Part shown: one piece after another, positions 17,274-26,496 of the stretch
Numbering within the stretch: position 1 is the stretch's first letter
Layout of the letters: each line of letters begins with the position of its first letter
Origin: Brachybacterium sp. FME24
GTDB lineage: Bacteria; Actinomycetota; Actinomycetes; Actinomycetales; Dermabacteraceae
Length of the DNA: 64,000 bases
Direction: 5' to 3'
NCBI RefSeq assembly: GCF_014897705.1
Contig: NZ_JABUXV010000016.1
Span: 36,680 to 100,679 of the forward strand
Notes under the pieces: generated by a model
The model's database searches: none
What the model saw: only the letters and a program-made list of their open reading frames with translations
Told to the model about the DNA's origin: nothing
Position numbers and translations under genes: made by a program

Positions 17274-18635
17274 ATGGCCACCATCCCTGACCAGGGCGAC
17301 CGGGTCGCACCGGATTCCGCTCCGCGGCACCCCCGACGTCCCGTCGTCTCCTTCGCCCTGTGGGACGGGGGGATGTCCGCCTTCAGCTCCGTCATCCTCA
17401 CCTTCGTCTTCGCGACCTATGTCGCGAGCGCAGTGGCCTCCGAGGGCGCGGTCGGCGAGGAGGCGATCAAAGCCGCCCAGGACCACGGCTCCCAGGTGCT
17501 GACCACCTGGCAGGCCGTCGGCGCCGTCGCGATCGCCCTGCTCGCGCCGCTGCTGGGAAATCTCGCGGACCGCGGCGGTGCCCGCAACGCACTGCTGCGC
17601 ATCACCACGATCGCCACCGTGGTCGTGGTGGCGCTGATGCCGGTGGTCGCACTGGACTCCGACTACCTCGCCCTCGGCGCGATCCTCATCGCCCTCGCCG
17701 TCGTGTTCAGCGAGCTCGCCGGAGTGTTCGTGAACTCCGTGCTGCCCGAGGTCTCCACGCCGCAGAACCGCGGGAAGGTCTCCGGCACCGCCTGGGCGGT
17801 CGGCTATTGGGGCTCCATCGTGTGCCTGGGCATGGTGCTGGTGCTGTTCGTGATGCCCGGGACCGGGCTGCTCGGCATCACCGGGGAGGGCGGGTGGAAC
17901 TACCGTGCGATCCCGGTGTTCGTGGCCCTGTGGATCCTGGTCGGCACGCTGCCGCTCATGCTCTGGGCTCCGAAGCATCCGGCGTCGGCCCCCGGCGAAC
18001 GGTGGAACCCGTGGCAGGGGTACGCGAGCATCATCAAGCGCGTGATCCGTGCGTTCCGCGAGGAACCCATCATGCTGCAGTACCTGGTCGCCTCGGCGAT
18101 CTACCGTGACGGCCTGGGCGCGGTCTTCTCCATCGCAGGTGTGCTCGCGGCCAACGCCTACGGCTTCTCCACCGTCGAGATCATCCTCTTCGGCATCGCC
18201 GCCAACCTGGTCGCCGGTATCGGAGTCTTCCTCGGCGGTCGCGTCGACGACCGCGTCGGCCCTCGCCCGGTGATCATCGTCGGCTGCCTCGGCATCATCG
18301 TGCTGGGCCTGGTGGTGCTGGCCTTCGGCTCGGCGCTCGTGTTCTGGGTGGCGGGCCTGTCGATCTGCCTGTTCGTCGGCCCCGTGCAGTCCGCCTCCAG
18401 GAACCTGCTCACGCGGCTGTCGCAGCCCGGCCGCGAGACCGAGAACTTCGGCCTGTACGCGACGACGGGGCGGGCCCTGGGTTTCCTGGGAACCGCCGCT
18501 TTCGCCGCGACCGTCGCCCTCTTCCAGGACACCCGAACCGGCATCCTCGGCATCGTGATCGTGATCACCGTAGGACTGGTCGCGTTCGTCCCCATCAGGC
18601 TCGGCGCCGCCGGCAAGGCACCGGTGGCCGGCTGA
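17274..18635 (+). CDS. MFS transporter, UMF1/ATG22-like
   Basis: 453 aa, 12 TM helices. The start ATG is preferred to a GTG two codons upstream because TAGAGT lies 6 nt before it. Features of the UMF1/Atg22 family are visible: the N-terminal FALWDGGMSAFSSVILTFVF helix with a long first loop, VFVNSVLPEVSTPQNRGKVSGTAWAVGYWG between TM4 and TM5, and FVGPVQSASRNLLTRLSQPG in the C-half. Yeast Atg22 exports amino acids from the vacuole; bacterial substrates are unknown. It ends base-to-base against the convergent gene below, with no terminator space. Confidence 0.85.
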   Translation: MATIPDQGDRVAPDSAPRHPRRPVVSFALWDGGMSAFSSVILTFVFATYVASAVASEGAVGEEAIKAAQDHGSQVLTTWQAVGAVAIALLAPLLGNLADRGGARNALLRITTIATVVVVALMPVVALDSDYLALGAILIALAVVFSELAGVFVNSVLPEVSTPQNRGKVSGTAWAVGYWGSIVCLGMVLVLFVMPGTGLLGITGEGGWNYRAIPVFVALWILVGTLPLMLWAPKHPASAPGERWNPWQGYASIIKRVIRAFREEPIMLQYLVASAIYRDGLGAVFSIAGVLAANAYGFSTVEIILFGIAANLVAGIGVFLGGRVDDRVGPRPVIIVGCLGIIVLGLVVLAFGSALVFWVAGLSICLFVGPVQSASRNLLTRLSQPGRETENFGLYATTGRALGFLGTAAFAATVALFQDTRTGILGIVIVITVGLVAFVPIRLGAAGKAPVAG

Positions 18636-19475
18636 TCAGGCCAGGTCGGCCGGATCCACCAGGAAGCCCTCGAGATCCACGATGTAGCCGCCGACGGTCT
18701 CGGTCAGCAGTCCGGCGATCAATCCGACGCGGCGATACGCCAGCGACCACCGATCGGCAGTGGCCGCATCCGGCGACTCGAGCGCATCCTCCTCGCCATC
18801 CGCCGGCAGGTGGACCAGCTCGTAGGCGACCGCGCTGTCCAACCAGCTGAGCTCGGCCAGGGCCGTCGGCCGCGTGCTGCGGGACACCCGCACCGAGATC
18901 TCGTCCCCGTCAGGCAGAGGAATCGTCGCGCTGTACCCGGTGCGAGGGGTGCCCTCGGGGATCTCGTCGAGCTCCGCCTCGGGTTCCAGCGGCGCCAGCA
19001 GCTGGGCGAGGGACTCCGGGGCCAGCGCGTGCGGACTGACCACGGTCAGGTCGCGCACATGGAAGGGGTGGGGCTCCAGCCGGTTCCCGTCGTCGGTGAC
19101 GACCGCGCCGTACAGGCGGCGCCCCAGCGACCACAGGAGGTCCAGCGCCCGCCGCTCCACCCCGAAGGGGAGCCCGGCGGGAAACGCCCGTGCGTACCCG
19201 TGCGAGTCCCCCATCCCCTCGGGCGCCGGGTCCTCCCGCACCCGCGGGGTGTCCATGGTCCAGCGGCCCGCGCCGCGCGGCGAATGATCCGGCAGTAGTC
19301 GGGTGTCCTCACCGGTCCCGATCGCGCCGTCCTCGCCGAGCACTGCCAGCGGTCGCACGTTGCGCACCATCGCCAGCACGTCCTGCGCGGCGGTGTCCCG
19401 GGGCAGCTGGAGGCGGTGACCGGTGCGGGCCCCGCCCTCGCGGCGGGCGTCATTCCGGCTGCCGACGTCGCTCAT
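18636..19475 (-). CDS. Conserved hypothetical protein coupled to dcd
   Basis: 279 aa, start at 19475 overlapping the dcd stop by ATGA, so translation is coupled. No signal peptide or TM segment. The sequence has an N-terminal half with [21 protein letters not shown] and a C-terminal half with strands around [20 protein letters not shown] and a Tyr/Val-rich end. It looks like a two-domain alpha/beta soluble protein, but I recognise no family motif or catalytic residues. Coupling to a nucleotide enzyme suggests constitutive expression rather than a shared pathway. Confidence 0.7.
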   Translation of the reverse strand: MSDVGSRNDARREGGARTGHRLQLPRDTAAQDVLAMVRNVRPLAVLGEDGAIGTGEDTRLLPDHSPRGAGRWTMDTPRVREDPAPEGMGDSHGYARAFPAGLPFGVERRALDLLWSLGRRLYGAVVTDDGNRLEPHPFHVRDLTVVSPHALAPESLAQLLAPLEPEAELDEIPEGTPRTGYSATIPLPDGDEISVRVSRSTRPTALAELSWLDSAVAYELVHLPADGEEDALESPDAATADRWSLAYRRVGLIAGLLTETVGGYIVDLEGFLVDPADLA

Positions 19476-20065
19476 CGACCCTCCTCCACGGGGATCTCGG
19501 TGCGATGGAAGTTCTGGGCCGAGCGCGACGGCGTCGGGCCCCGCTGCCCGAAGTACCGGTTGAGATTGCCCGCACTGCCGTAAGGACGGTCCGAGGCGCT
19601 CGAGAGGCGGAAGAAGCACAGCTGCCCGATCTTCATGCCGGGCCAGAGCGCCACCGGCAGAGTCGCCATGTTCGACAGCTCGAGCGTGATGTGCCCCTGG
19701 AAACCGGGGTCGATGAACCCGGCGGTGGAGTGGGTGAGCAGGCCCAGCCGTCCCAGCGAGCTCTTGCCCTCCAGCCGCGCGGCGACGTCGTCCGGGAGGG
19801 TGATCTGCTCGTAGGTCGAGGCGAGCACGAACTCGCCCGGATGCAGCATGTACGGCTCCTGCGGGGAGACGACGACCTCACGGGTGAGATCCGACTGCTC
19901 CGTCGCAGGATCGATCATCGCGTACTTGTGGTTGTCGAACAGCCGGAAGTAGCGATCGATCCGCACGTCCACGGACGCAGGTTGGATCATCTCGTCGTCG
20001 AAGGGTTCGAGGCGCACTCGCCCGGCCTCGATCTGGCCTCGGATGTCATGATCGCTCAGCAGCAC
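19472..20065 (-). CDS. dcd: dCTP deaminase, dUMP-forming
   Basis: 197 aa. It closely follows the mycobacterial bifunctional DCD-DUT layout: [20 protein letters not shown] at the N-terminus, [10 protein letters not shown], then [19 protein letters not shown] with the catalytic Ser-Arg region and the [15 protein letters not shown] strand, and a C-terminal [10 protein letters not shown] nucleotide-closing tail. It converts dCTP to dUMP, supplying thymidylate and avoiding dUTP. The start GTG at 20065 has TAGGGT ending 7 nt upstream and no SD, so the mRNA is probably leaderless. Confidence 0.96.
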   Translation of the reverse strand: MLLSDHDIRGQIEAGRVRLEPFDDEMIQPASVDVRIDRYFRLFDNHKYAMIDPATEQSDLTREVVVSPQEPYMLHPGEFVLASTYEQITLPDDVAARLEGKSSLGRLGLLTHSTAGFIDPGFQGHITLELSNMATLPVALWPGMKIGQLCFFRLSSASDRPYGSAGNLNRYFGQRGPTPSRSAQNFHRTEIPVEEGR

Positions 20066-20072
20066 GGCGCTA

Positions 20073-20078
20073 ACCCTA
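20073..20078 (-). promoter_or_regulatory. -10 box for leaderless dcd transcript
   Basis: TAGGGT on the - strand, 7 nt before the GTG start. Confidence 0.5.
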
Positions 20079-20126
20079 TCCGGCCCGGCCCCGCGGCGGC
20101 GGCGCATCCCACGTCGTCGGGCCCGG

Positions 20127-20156
20127 TTCGCGAAGCTCGGCCACCTCAGGTAGGCT
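20127..20156 (+). promoter_or_regulatory. Candidate promoter for tRNA-Gly
   Basis: TTCGCG (20127-20132), 18-bp spacer, TAGGCT (20151-20156); the tRNA starts 64 nt later. Confidence 0.35.
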
Positions 20157-20220
20157 GACCAGCGTTCGCGTGAGCGATGGTGGCCCGTCCGGGGTCGCAC
20201 GTCGCCAGCAGCGGCACCAC

Positions 20221-20291
20221 GCGGGTGTAGTTCAATGGTAGAACTTCAGCTTCCCAAGCTGATAGCGCGGGTTCGATTCCCGTCACCCGCT
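20221..20291 (+). tRNA. tRNA-Gly (CCC)
   Basis: A 71-nt cloverleaf. GCGGGTG pairs with CACCCGC, the anticodon loop TTCCCAA has CCC at 20253-20255, the T-loop is GGTTCGATTCC, and the discriminator is T. The CCA is not encoded, unlike the tRNA-Phe gene in this window. Confidence 0.96.
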
Positions 20292-20297
20292 CTTCTG

Positions 20298-20324
20298 GAA
20301 CCGTCGGCCATCGGCCGGCGGTTC
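20298..20324 (+). terminator. Terminator after tRNA-Gly
   Basis: GAACCGTCGGCC-ATC-GGCCGGCGGTTC, a 12-bp stem with one G-T pair and a 3-nt loop, then TTGCGTT. It begins 7 nt after the tRNA. Confidence 0.75.
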
Positions 20325-20413
20325 TTGCGTTCCCGGTCCGCAGCGGCGGCGCCGCCGCCCGGCCGCCCCGAGGCCTGTGTCATCTCCCTCCTGTCGAGGT
20401 GCAAGAATGCGTC

Positions 20414-20989
20414 ATGCCCAAGATCATCGGAGGCTCCCTCGAGGAGCATCGCGAACGCACGCGCGAGAAGGTGTTCACCGCGCTCGCCGAGCTGCTGGAG
20501 ACCCAGGAGTTCGAGACGATCACGTTCTCGAAGATCGCCACGGCCGCCGGCGTCGGCCGCACCGCGATGTACAACCACTTCCCGGACCGCGAGACCCTGC
20601 TGGTCGAGTACGCGCTCCATGAGACCTCCGACTACATCACCCAGCTGAAGGCGGGAGTGAGCGACTCCGCCTCGCCGCGCGACGCCGCGCTCGCCTACGT
20701 GCGCACGCAGCTCGAGCTGACGGTGTCCTTCCACATGCCGCAATCGATGGGCAAGGCGTCCCTGACCGAGGGTGCGGCCTCGCGGATGCGCGAGCACGTC
20801 CTGATGATCGAGGACGTGCTGCGACGGATCGTGCACGAGGGCGTCGACAGCGGTGACTTCGCGGCCGATCTCGACGTCGATGCGACGGTGCGGGTCATCA
20901 ATTCGCTGCTGGTCGGCTCCTCCGCGCGACGGTTCTCGCGGCCGGCGCTCGAGGTGTTCGTCCTGCGGGGCCTCGGCGCCCGTCTCTGA
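20414..20989 (+). CDS. TetR-family transcriptional regulator
   Basis: 191 aa from the ATG at 20414; an in-frame GTG at 20399 would add 5 residues. The HTH at about 12-58 contains FTALAELLETQEFETITFSK and AAGVGRTAMYNHFPDRETLL. The C-terminal domain is all-helical with no ligand signature. No divergent partner: upstream is tRNA-Gly, and downstream a strong terminator separates it from the convergent membrane protein. Its target is therefore probably itself and something outside the immediate region. Confidence 0.87.
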   Translation: MPKIIGGSLEEHRERTREKVFTALAELLETQEFETITFSKIATAAGVGRTAMYNHFPDRETLLVEYALHETSDYITQLKAGVSDSASPRDAALAYVRTQLELTVSFHMPQSMGKASLTEGAASRMREHVLMIEDVLRRIVHEGVDSGDFAADLDVDATVRVINSLLVGSSARRFSRPALEVFVLRGLGARL

Positions 20990-21080
20990 CCCCAGCCGGC
21001 TGCCCGACTGCCCGCCGCGACGGTGTGAGGTGTGACGGTCCGATTCCATGGAGTCGACCTGCCTCGTCGGAAGCACCGGA

Positions 21081-21126
21081 GAAGGGCCGGCCCTGACGAC
21101 CTGCTCGTCGTCAGGGCCGGCCCTTC
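21081..21126. terminator. 20-bp perfect bidirectional terminator
   Basis: GAAGGGCCGGCCCTGACGAC, a 6-nt loop CTGCTC, and the exact reverse complement. It lies between the stop of tetR (20989) and the stop of the convergent membrane protein (21141). No T-tract, but the stem is exceptionally stable. Confidence 0.8.
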
Positions 21127-21140
21127 CGGATGCATCACTC

Positions 21141-23633
21141 CTAGGAGTCGGAGCCCTTGCCGGTGCCCGGCGACCCGGCACTGCCGCGCTTCTTCCGCGC
21201 GGAACGCCGCGGGCGCCCGGTGGTCACCGGGACCTGCTCGACGTGCTCGTCGTCGACCTCCCAGTCCATCGCATCCAGGCTGTCGGTGGAGTCCTCCTCG
21301 GCCCGGGCGAAGAGCGGCTTGGAGATCTCCCCCTCGCCGTCCTCGAGGTCGACCTCGAAGGCGGTCGCGGAGATCACCCAGCAGGTCAGGGCGATGACCA
21401 GCGCGATCACGGCGATCCCCCAGCGCAGGTACGCGCTGGTGCCGTCGGTGCTCATCGTGACCATCGCGCTGATGCCGAGGGCGGAGATCAGCGACGTCAC
21501 CAGCAGCAGCGGCAGAGCGACCGAACCGATCGTGGCCCGCAGGGTCCCGGTCAGCACCGCGCCGCCGAGGGCGCCGGAGTGCCCCCAGGAGCCGGGGCCG
21601 CCGTAGCGCCCGTGGCTGATGACCGCGGCGGCGTTCTCCAAGGTGGACCCCGCACCGAGCGACCACAGGCCGAGGGCGGTGGCGGCCAGGACCACGCCGA
21701 TGACGAGGCCGGGCAGGGCCGCCGGGCCCAGGCCGAAGCCGGCGACGATCGGCATCAGGATCACCAGCACCACGGCCGGCAGCACGGCGCGACGGACCAT
21801 CTCGGGCATGTCCTCCAGGTTCACGCCGCTGCGCTTCTCCAGGAGCGCCGCGCGGGTCTCGACCACGGCGTGCGCACCGAGGCGACGAGCGCCGTCCAGC
21901 AGGGACGAGGTCACCAGCAGCACCGTGACCACGCCCAGGCCGATCCCGGCCAGCAGCGGCAGGGACGTGGGCGACAGTCCGTGCAGCAGGCGGTCCTCCC
22001 AGACGGTCGCCGCTCGCGGGGCGAGCTGCAGGGCGGTCACGACCGGGCTCAGAGCGGCGAGCGCGGTGAGTGCTCCGGCCAGGAGCAGGACGGCTCGCGG
22101 GCCGGTCGCGGCGCCGGCGGCGGCGTCGCGCAGCCCGCGCTCGGAGTCCGGACGGTCGGCGAGGGTCGGGGCCAGCAGCGACCCGGCGAAGGCCGCGGCC
22201 ACCACCAGGGCGCCGAGACCCGCGTGAGCCAGCAGGGCGAGGGCGAGGGCCGGCACCCCGGCGCTGAGCACGCTGAGCACCCCGGCGATGATCAGCAGCA
22301 GGGAGAGGGCCCCGGCCGCGACCAGCGCCGTGGACCCGAGACCGGCCGTGGTGCCCAGGGCGCCGCCGGTGCGGCTGGTGCGGGCTGCCCGCAGCACAGA
22401 CCCCCCGAAGCGGTGGCCCGTGGTGTCCAGCAGCAGGATCGCGGCCAGAGCCGCGACGACACCCAGGCCCAGCGCAGCGGCGACGACCGCGCTCGGAGAG
22501 ACCGTGTACAGGGTCAGCACATCCAGGAAGGCACCCGCGTCGCGGGAGTCGTCGGTCGCGGAGACCCACTGACCCATATCGGTCACGGCCTCCTCGATCT
22601 GCGGTTCGAGCTGCTCACGCGGGAGCGGCTCGGGGCCGGCCACGGCCTGGTCGGTGAAGTTCTCGAGGCCGACGTGCGCGAAGCGCAGGTCCTTGTACGC
22701 CGAGGGCAGCCATAGTGCAGCGGCCGCGACCATTCCGGCGCCGCCGAGGACAGCAGGAAGGACCCCGCCCAGGCGGAGGGCTCCGCGCTCGTGGCCGGGC
22801 CGGCCCAGGTGCGGGATCACGGCGACCACACCCGCGGCGAGCATCGCGACGCCCAGGGCCAGGAGGACCACGAGGATCCCTTCGGCGGCCAGCACGGGCA
22901 CGCCCAGCAGGACGCCGACAGCGGCGGCTGCGGTGGTCAGCGCCACCAGGTCGGCGCTGAAGGCGGCGCCGCGGCGGAACATCCGCGTGGTGCGCAGGTG
23001 GGGCGCGCCGAGGTTGCCGGCGTCGTCCGCCGCGGTCTCGTGCTCGTCGGTTCCCACCAGGAGCGCGGAGGCGGTCGCGGCGGTGTCGATCGGAGCTGCC
23101 GTCACACGGATCGCCAGCGCCGAGATCGCGGCGCCGGCGGCGAGCGCCATCAGCGCGGAGGAGCCCGAGGCGTGCAGGAACCACACCACGATGACGATCG
23201 GGAGGATCGCGGCGGCGAGCGTGCCGGTGACGGTCAGTGCCCCCAGGCGCGAGATCAGGGCAGGGCGGCGCTCGGCATCGACACCGAGGGCGGCCAGCTG
23301 CACGGCCAGGCCCCGCCAGGCGGCGAACGGGCCCAGCAGCAGGCCGACCAGCAGCATTCCCGAGCGCAGGATGCGGTCGTCGGTGGATCCGGGCACCAGG
23401 TACAGCAGCACCAGCGCGGGAACGCCGACCCACAGGATGATCGATCCGGCCGAGGTCAGGTGCTTCCCGAGGCGGCGGCCGAGGTCGTCGTCCACCTCGG
23501 GGCTGTCCTCGTCGCGGCGCAGGCGGCTGGGGACGATGGCGCCGGCGACCAGAGCGGCGATGGCGAGCACGCCGAGCACCAGCAGGGTGACGGCGATGTC
23601 ATCGCCGAGGGGGAATTGCGTGATGAAGTCCAA
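21141..23633 (-). CDS. Membrane pyrophosphatase (HppA)-like protein lacking catalytic motifs
   Basis: 830 aa with about 16 TM helices and a short basic C-terminal tail. Several segments match membrane H+-PPases in order: SALMALAAGAAISALAIRV (like GxLLSGLAGFIGMKVA), RTTRMFRRGAAFSADLVAL, ADRPDSERGLRDAAAGAATG (in the place of DNAGGI...DAVGNTTAAIG), MVRRAVLPAVVLVILMPIVA with GFGLGPAALPGLVIGVVLA, and GAGSTLENAAAVIS (in the place of NAGGAWDNAKKYIE). The acidic/Lys substrate motifs DVGADLVGKVE, DDPRNP, DNVGDN and DTVGDPFKDT are absent. So the fold is probably kept while pyrophosphate hydrolysis is lost. Role unknown. An 80-residue hydrophilic C-terminus is Asp/Glu- then Arg/Lys-rich. Confidence 0.7.
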   Translation of the reverse strand: MDFITQFPLGDDIAVTLLVLGVLAIAALVAGAIVPSRLRRDEDSPEVDDDLGRRLGKHLTSAGSIILWVGVPALVLLYLVPGSTDDRILRSGMLLVGLLLGPFAAWRGLAVQLAALGVDAERRPALISRLGALTVTGTLAAAILPIVIVVWFLHASGSSALMALAAGAAISALAIRVTAAPIDTAATASALLVGTDEHETAADDAGNLGAPHLRTTRMFRRGAAFSADLVALTTAAAAVGVLLGVPVLAAEGILVVLLALGVAMLAAGVVAVIPHLGRPGHERGALRLGGVLPAVLGGAGMVAAAALWLPSAYKDLRFAHVGLENFTDQAVAGPEPLPREQLEPQIEEAVTDMGQWVSATDDSRDAGAFLDVLTLYTVSPSAVVAAALGLGVVAALAAILLLDTTGHRFGGSVLRAARTSRTGGALGTTAGLGSTALVAAGALSLLLIIAGVLSVLSAGVPALALALLAHAGLGALVVAAAFAGSLLAPTLADRPDSERGLRDAAAGAATGPRAVLLLAGALTALAALSPVVTALQLAPRAATVWEDRLLHGLSPTSLPLLAGIGLGVVTVLLVTSSLLDGARRLGAHAVVETRAALLEKRSGVNLEDMPEMVRRAVLPAVVLVILMPIVAGFGLGPAALPGLVIGVVLAATALGLWSLGAGSTLENAAAVISHGRYGGPGSWGHSGALGGAVLTGTLRATIGSVALPLLLVTSLISALGISAMVTMSTDGTSAYLRWGIAVIALVIALTCWVISATAFEVDLEDGEGEISKPLFARAEEDSTDSLDAMDWEVDDEHVEQVPVTTGRPRRSARKKRGSAGSPGTGKGSDS

Positions 23634-23678
23634 GAGACAGCTTCCGACGTCGGGGCTCGGTGAGGTGGGCGGATCTAC

Positions 23679-25667
23679 TCAGGCGAGCAGGGACAGATCA
23701 AGGTGGGTCGGGGCGCCGTCGACGAGACGGATCGGCACCCCCCAGTCCTGCTGGTGCATGTGGCAGGCCGGGAACTCGACCGCGGGATCGGCGTCGCAGG
23801 ACGCGGCGCGGGCGCTGACGTGCAGGACGCCTTCGCCGTATGCCGGGTCGAACTCCAGCGTGCGCTCGAGCTCGGTGTCGACGCCGCCGCCCGCAGTGAG
23901 CATGGCCGACGGAGTGGTGGAGACGGTCATCTGGGTCGAGGGGCCCAGGGAGTTGTCGAGCTTGTGTCCCTCAGGAGGGGTGAACAGCACCCGGACCGTG
24001 AGAGGGCCGGGGCCGACCTCGGTGACGGGGCGCTCGGAGCGCTGGGCTCCGTGGTCGATGATGCGCTCGGCGGCTTTGGCGACCGGGACCCAGGTGACGC
24101 GGTGCGCCCCGGATTCGACGACGATCAGCTGGCCGATGCCGTCGACCGGAGGGCCGACGATCGCCGCGGACGGCTCCTTGAGGTCCGTCGCGACGGTGAC
24201 CACGGTGACCTGCGCTCTCGAGCCGGGCTCGCCAGCACCGTCGGACCCGGGATCGTCGGTCCCAACCTCTGCGGACTCGTCGCCGGTGTGCTCCTCGATG
24301 ATCCGGATCGCGCTGTTGTACGTGTCGGCGACGGCGATGCGGCCGTCGGGCAGGGCGGTCACCGCGAGCGGGTGCTGCAGGCGCGCCACGCCGTCCGGTC
24401 CCGCGGGACCGTCGACATGACCGAAGTCGAACAGACCCTGGCCCACCAGGGTGCTCACCCGCATGGTCTGGGGGTCCAGGACACGCACGGCGGAGGTCTC
24501 GGAGTCGGCGACGACGATACGGCCATCGGGCAGTTCGTCGAGCCCGGAGGGCTGCGCCCACCAGGAGGTGACGGCGGGGCCGTCGACCAGACCCTCCTGG
24601 GTGGTGCCGGCGAGCACCATCAGTGCCCCGGTGGTCGGGTCGAAGGTCCACAGCTGGTGGATTCCGGCCATCGCGATCACGGCCCGGTTCAGCACATGAG
24701 ACCAGGTGACGTCCCAGGGCGTCGACAGCGCGTACGTGCGCGCGTCGCCCTCACCGCGGGGAAGAGGCTCGCCCTGCATCCACTGTGCACCCGAGCCGGC
24801 GACGGTGATCACCTCGGTCGCGGTGCGCGAGCGCAGCAGGCGATCCTGGCCGACCTTCACCCCGCGCAGCAGATGGTTGGCGGTGTCGGTCACGAGCAGG
24901 TCGTAGCCGACCTCGAGGGCGACCTCGTGAGGCAGGGCCAGGACGCCGTTGGGCTCCGTGAACTGCGCGGTCTCGCTGTCACCGTCCAGGTGGCCGCGGG
25001 TGCCGACACCGATGACCTCGTCGACGGTCTGGCCATCGCTCTGGAAGACCACCAGGCGGTGCTGGCCGGCGTCGGAGACCACCAGGCGGCCATCGGGCAG
25101 GGTGGCCAGCTTCGAGGGGAAGCGGAGGGTCTGCGGATGCCGTTCGGTGAGCACGGTGGGCGCCGGCCCCCGGCGCAGCGTGGCATCGGCCTCGCCCTCG
25201 GCGACGAGCCGGGTGATCAGCGCGTCGAGGTTCGCGGCGTGGCCCTCACCGGACAGGTTCCCGGCGATCCGACCGTGGGTGTCCAGCACCATGAGGGTCG
25301 GCCAGGCGCGAGCGCCGTACGCGGTCCAGGTCTCCAGCTCCGGGTCGTCGATGACCGGGTGGGTGACCTCGTAGCGCTCGATGTTCGCGGCCAGCGCCTC
25401 GGGATCCTTCTCGAACTCGAACTTCGGGGAGTGGACTCCGATGACGACCAGTTCATCCGCCCACTTCGCCTCGAGCGGGCGCAGCTCCTCGAGGACGTGC
25501 AGGCAGTTCACACAGCAGAACGTCCAGAAGTCCAGCAGCACGATCTTGCCGCGCAGCGCCTCCAGGTCGAGGTCGGCGCCACCGGTGTTCAGCCAGCCCC
25601 GCCCGCGCAGAGCGGACCCATGGGCTCGAGCGGTCAGGGGCGCAGCGGGGTCGGGAGGTGTGGTCAT
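23679..25667 (-). CDS. Thioredoxin-like/NHL-repeat protein (NHLRC2-like)
   Basis: 662 aa, no signal peptide. Residues 25-160 are a thioredoxin-fold domain with LLDFWTFCCVNC (C52xxC55) and a later ARAWPTLMVLD cis-Pro segment. From about 175 to 540 NHL-type beta-propeller repeats appear (LATLPDGRLVVSDAGQHRLV, LPDGRIVVADSETSAVRVL, LPDGRIAVADTYNSAIRII). The last 120 residues form a beta-rich domain. This is the architecture of NHLRC2, conserved from bacteria to animals but of unclear biochemical function. The CxxC suggests thiol redox activity in the cytoplasm. A palindrome lies 6 nt upstream of the ATG. Confidence 0.88.
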   Translation of the reverse strand: MTTPPDPAAPLTARAHGSALRGRGWLNTGGADLDLEALRGKIVLLDFWTFCCVNCLHVLEELRPLEAKWADELVVIGVHSPKFEFEKDPEALAANIERYEVTHPVIDDPELETWTAYGARAWPTLMVLDTHGRIAGNLSGEGHAANLDALITRLVAEGEADATLRRGPAPTVLTERHPQTLRFPSKLATLPDGRLVVSDAGQHRLVVFQSDGQTVDEVIGVGTRGHLDGDSETAQFTEPNGVLALPHEVALEVGYDLLVTDTANHLLRGVKVGQDRLLRSRTATEVITVAGSGAQWMQGEPLPRGEGDARTYALSTPWDVTWSHVLNRAVIAMAGIHQLWTFDPTTGALMVLAGTTQEGLVDGPAVTSWWAQPSGLDELPDGRIVVADSETSAVRVLDPQTMRVSTLVGQGLFDFGHVDGPAGPDGVARLQHPLAVTALPDGRIAVADTYNSAIRIIEEHTGDESAEVGTDDPGSDGAGEPGSRAQVTVVTVATDLKEPSAAIVGPPVDGIGQLIVVESGAHRVTWVPVAKAAERIIDHGAQRSERPVTEVGPGPLTVRVLFTPPEGHKLDNSLGPSTQMTVSTTPSAMLTAGGGVDTELERTLEFDPAYGEGVLHVSARAASCDADPAVEFPACHMHQQDWGVPIRLVDGAPTHLDLSLLA

Positions 25668-25672
25668 GGGGT

Positions 25673-25686
25673 CCAGTGAACACTGG
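25673..25686. promoter_or_regulatory. Palindrome upstream of the NHL-repeat gene
   Basis: CCAGTG-AA-CACTGG, 6-bp arms, ending 6 nt before the start codon. Its position suggests an operator overlapping the promoter or translation start. Confidence 0.35.
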
Positions 25687-25782
25687 TTCGGCGGGCAGTG
25701 GCCAACTCAGGTGACATGCGTGGACATTCGCACCCGGGGCGCCGGTGGGCGCGCCCGTGTACGTGTCCGGGCACGGCGGCCC

Positions 25783-26496
25783 TCACCAGGTGGCGATCCA
25801 GGCGGCCAGATCCGGATCCGCCAAGGAGGTCAGGGCGAGATCCGCGGGGGGCACGGGGTGGCCGGGAGTCGGCACCGCGAGGAGGCGCAGGCCGGCATCG
25901 CGGGCGGCGCGCGCCCCGGTCCCGGAATCCTCCAGCGCGAGCACAGCGGCCGGGTCGGCGCCGAGAGCACGGGCGGCCGCTGCGTACATGTCCGGGGCCG
26001 GCTTGGGGTGCTCGACGGTGTCGGAGGCCTCGAGCACGGTGAAATGCTCCCGCAGCCCGCCGAGGGTCAGCTTGTGCTCGAGCGCTTCGAGCCACGAGTT
26101 CGAGGCGCAGCCCAGCGGGACCTTGGCTCCGGCCAGGCGCACGATCTCCTCGGCTCCGGGCATGAGCTCGATCCCGGGGGCGAACTCCCGATCGAATTCG
26201 CGCAGGAGATCGGCCAGCACCTCCTGCTCGTCATGACCCGCGCGCCTCGCGATGATCTGCGCCGCGTCCTCGAGGGTCGAGCCGTGCAGCTCGACCTCGT
26301 CGCTCTCTCGCAGCGGGACGCGCCGGGCGGCGACGACCGTGTCCTGGGCGCGCTGCCAGACCGTCTCGGTATCCAGCAGCAGCCCGTCGCAGTCGAAGAC
26401 GACCGCCTGGGGCGTCCAGTCGCCGAAGGCGTCCGTGAAGCGCGAGGAGGGAGGGGACGAGGGGGACATCGAGGAGGACGGGGACACAGTGCTCAT
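25783..26496 (-). CDS. HAD-superfamily phosphatase (beta-phosphoglucomutase-like), copy 2
   Basis: 237 aa from the ATG at 26496, overlapping the upstream paralogue's stop as ATGA; a longer frame to 26511 is open but lacks support. Motif I FDCDGLLLDTE gives the nucleophile and acid Asp, motif II is GCASNS, and the later HPKPAPDMYAAAARALG and ALEDSGTGARAARDAG supply the Lys and acidic motif III/IV. It probably removes phosphate from a sugar phosphate or small metabolite in the cytoplasm. The N-terminus is a Ser/Pro-rich 15-residue leader. Confidence 0.88.
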   Translation of the reverse strand: MSTVSPSSSMSPSSPPSSRFTDAFGDWTPQAVVFDCDGLLLDTETVWQRAQDTVVAARRVPLRESDEVELHGSTLEDAAQIIARRAGHDEQEVLADLLREFDREFAPGIELMPGAEEIVRLAGAKVPLGCASNSWLEALEHKLTLGGLREHFTVLEASDTVEHPKPAPDMYAAAARALGADPAAVLALEDSGTGARAARDAGLRLLAVPTPGHPVPPADLALTSLADPDLAAWIATW

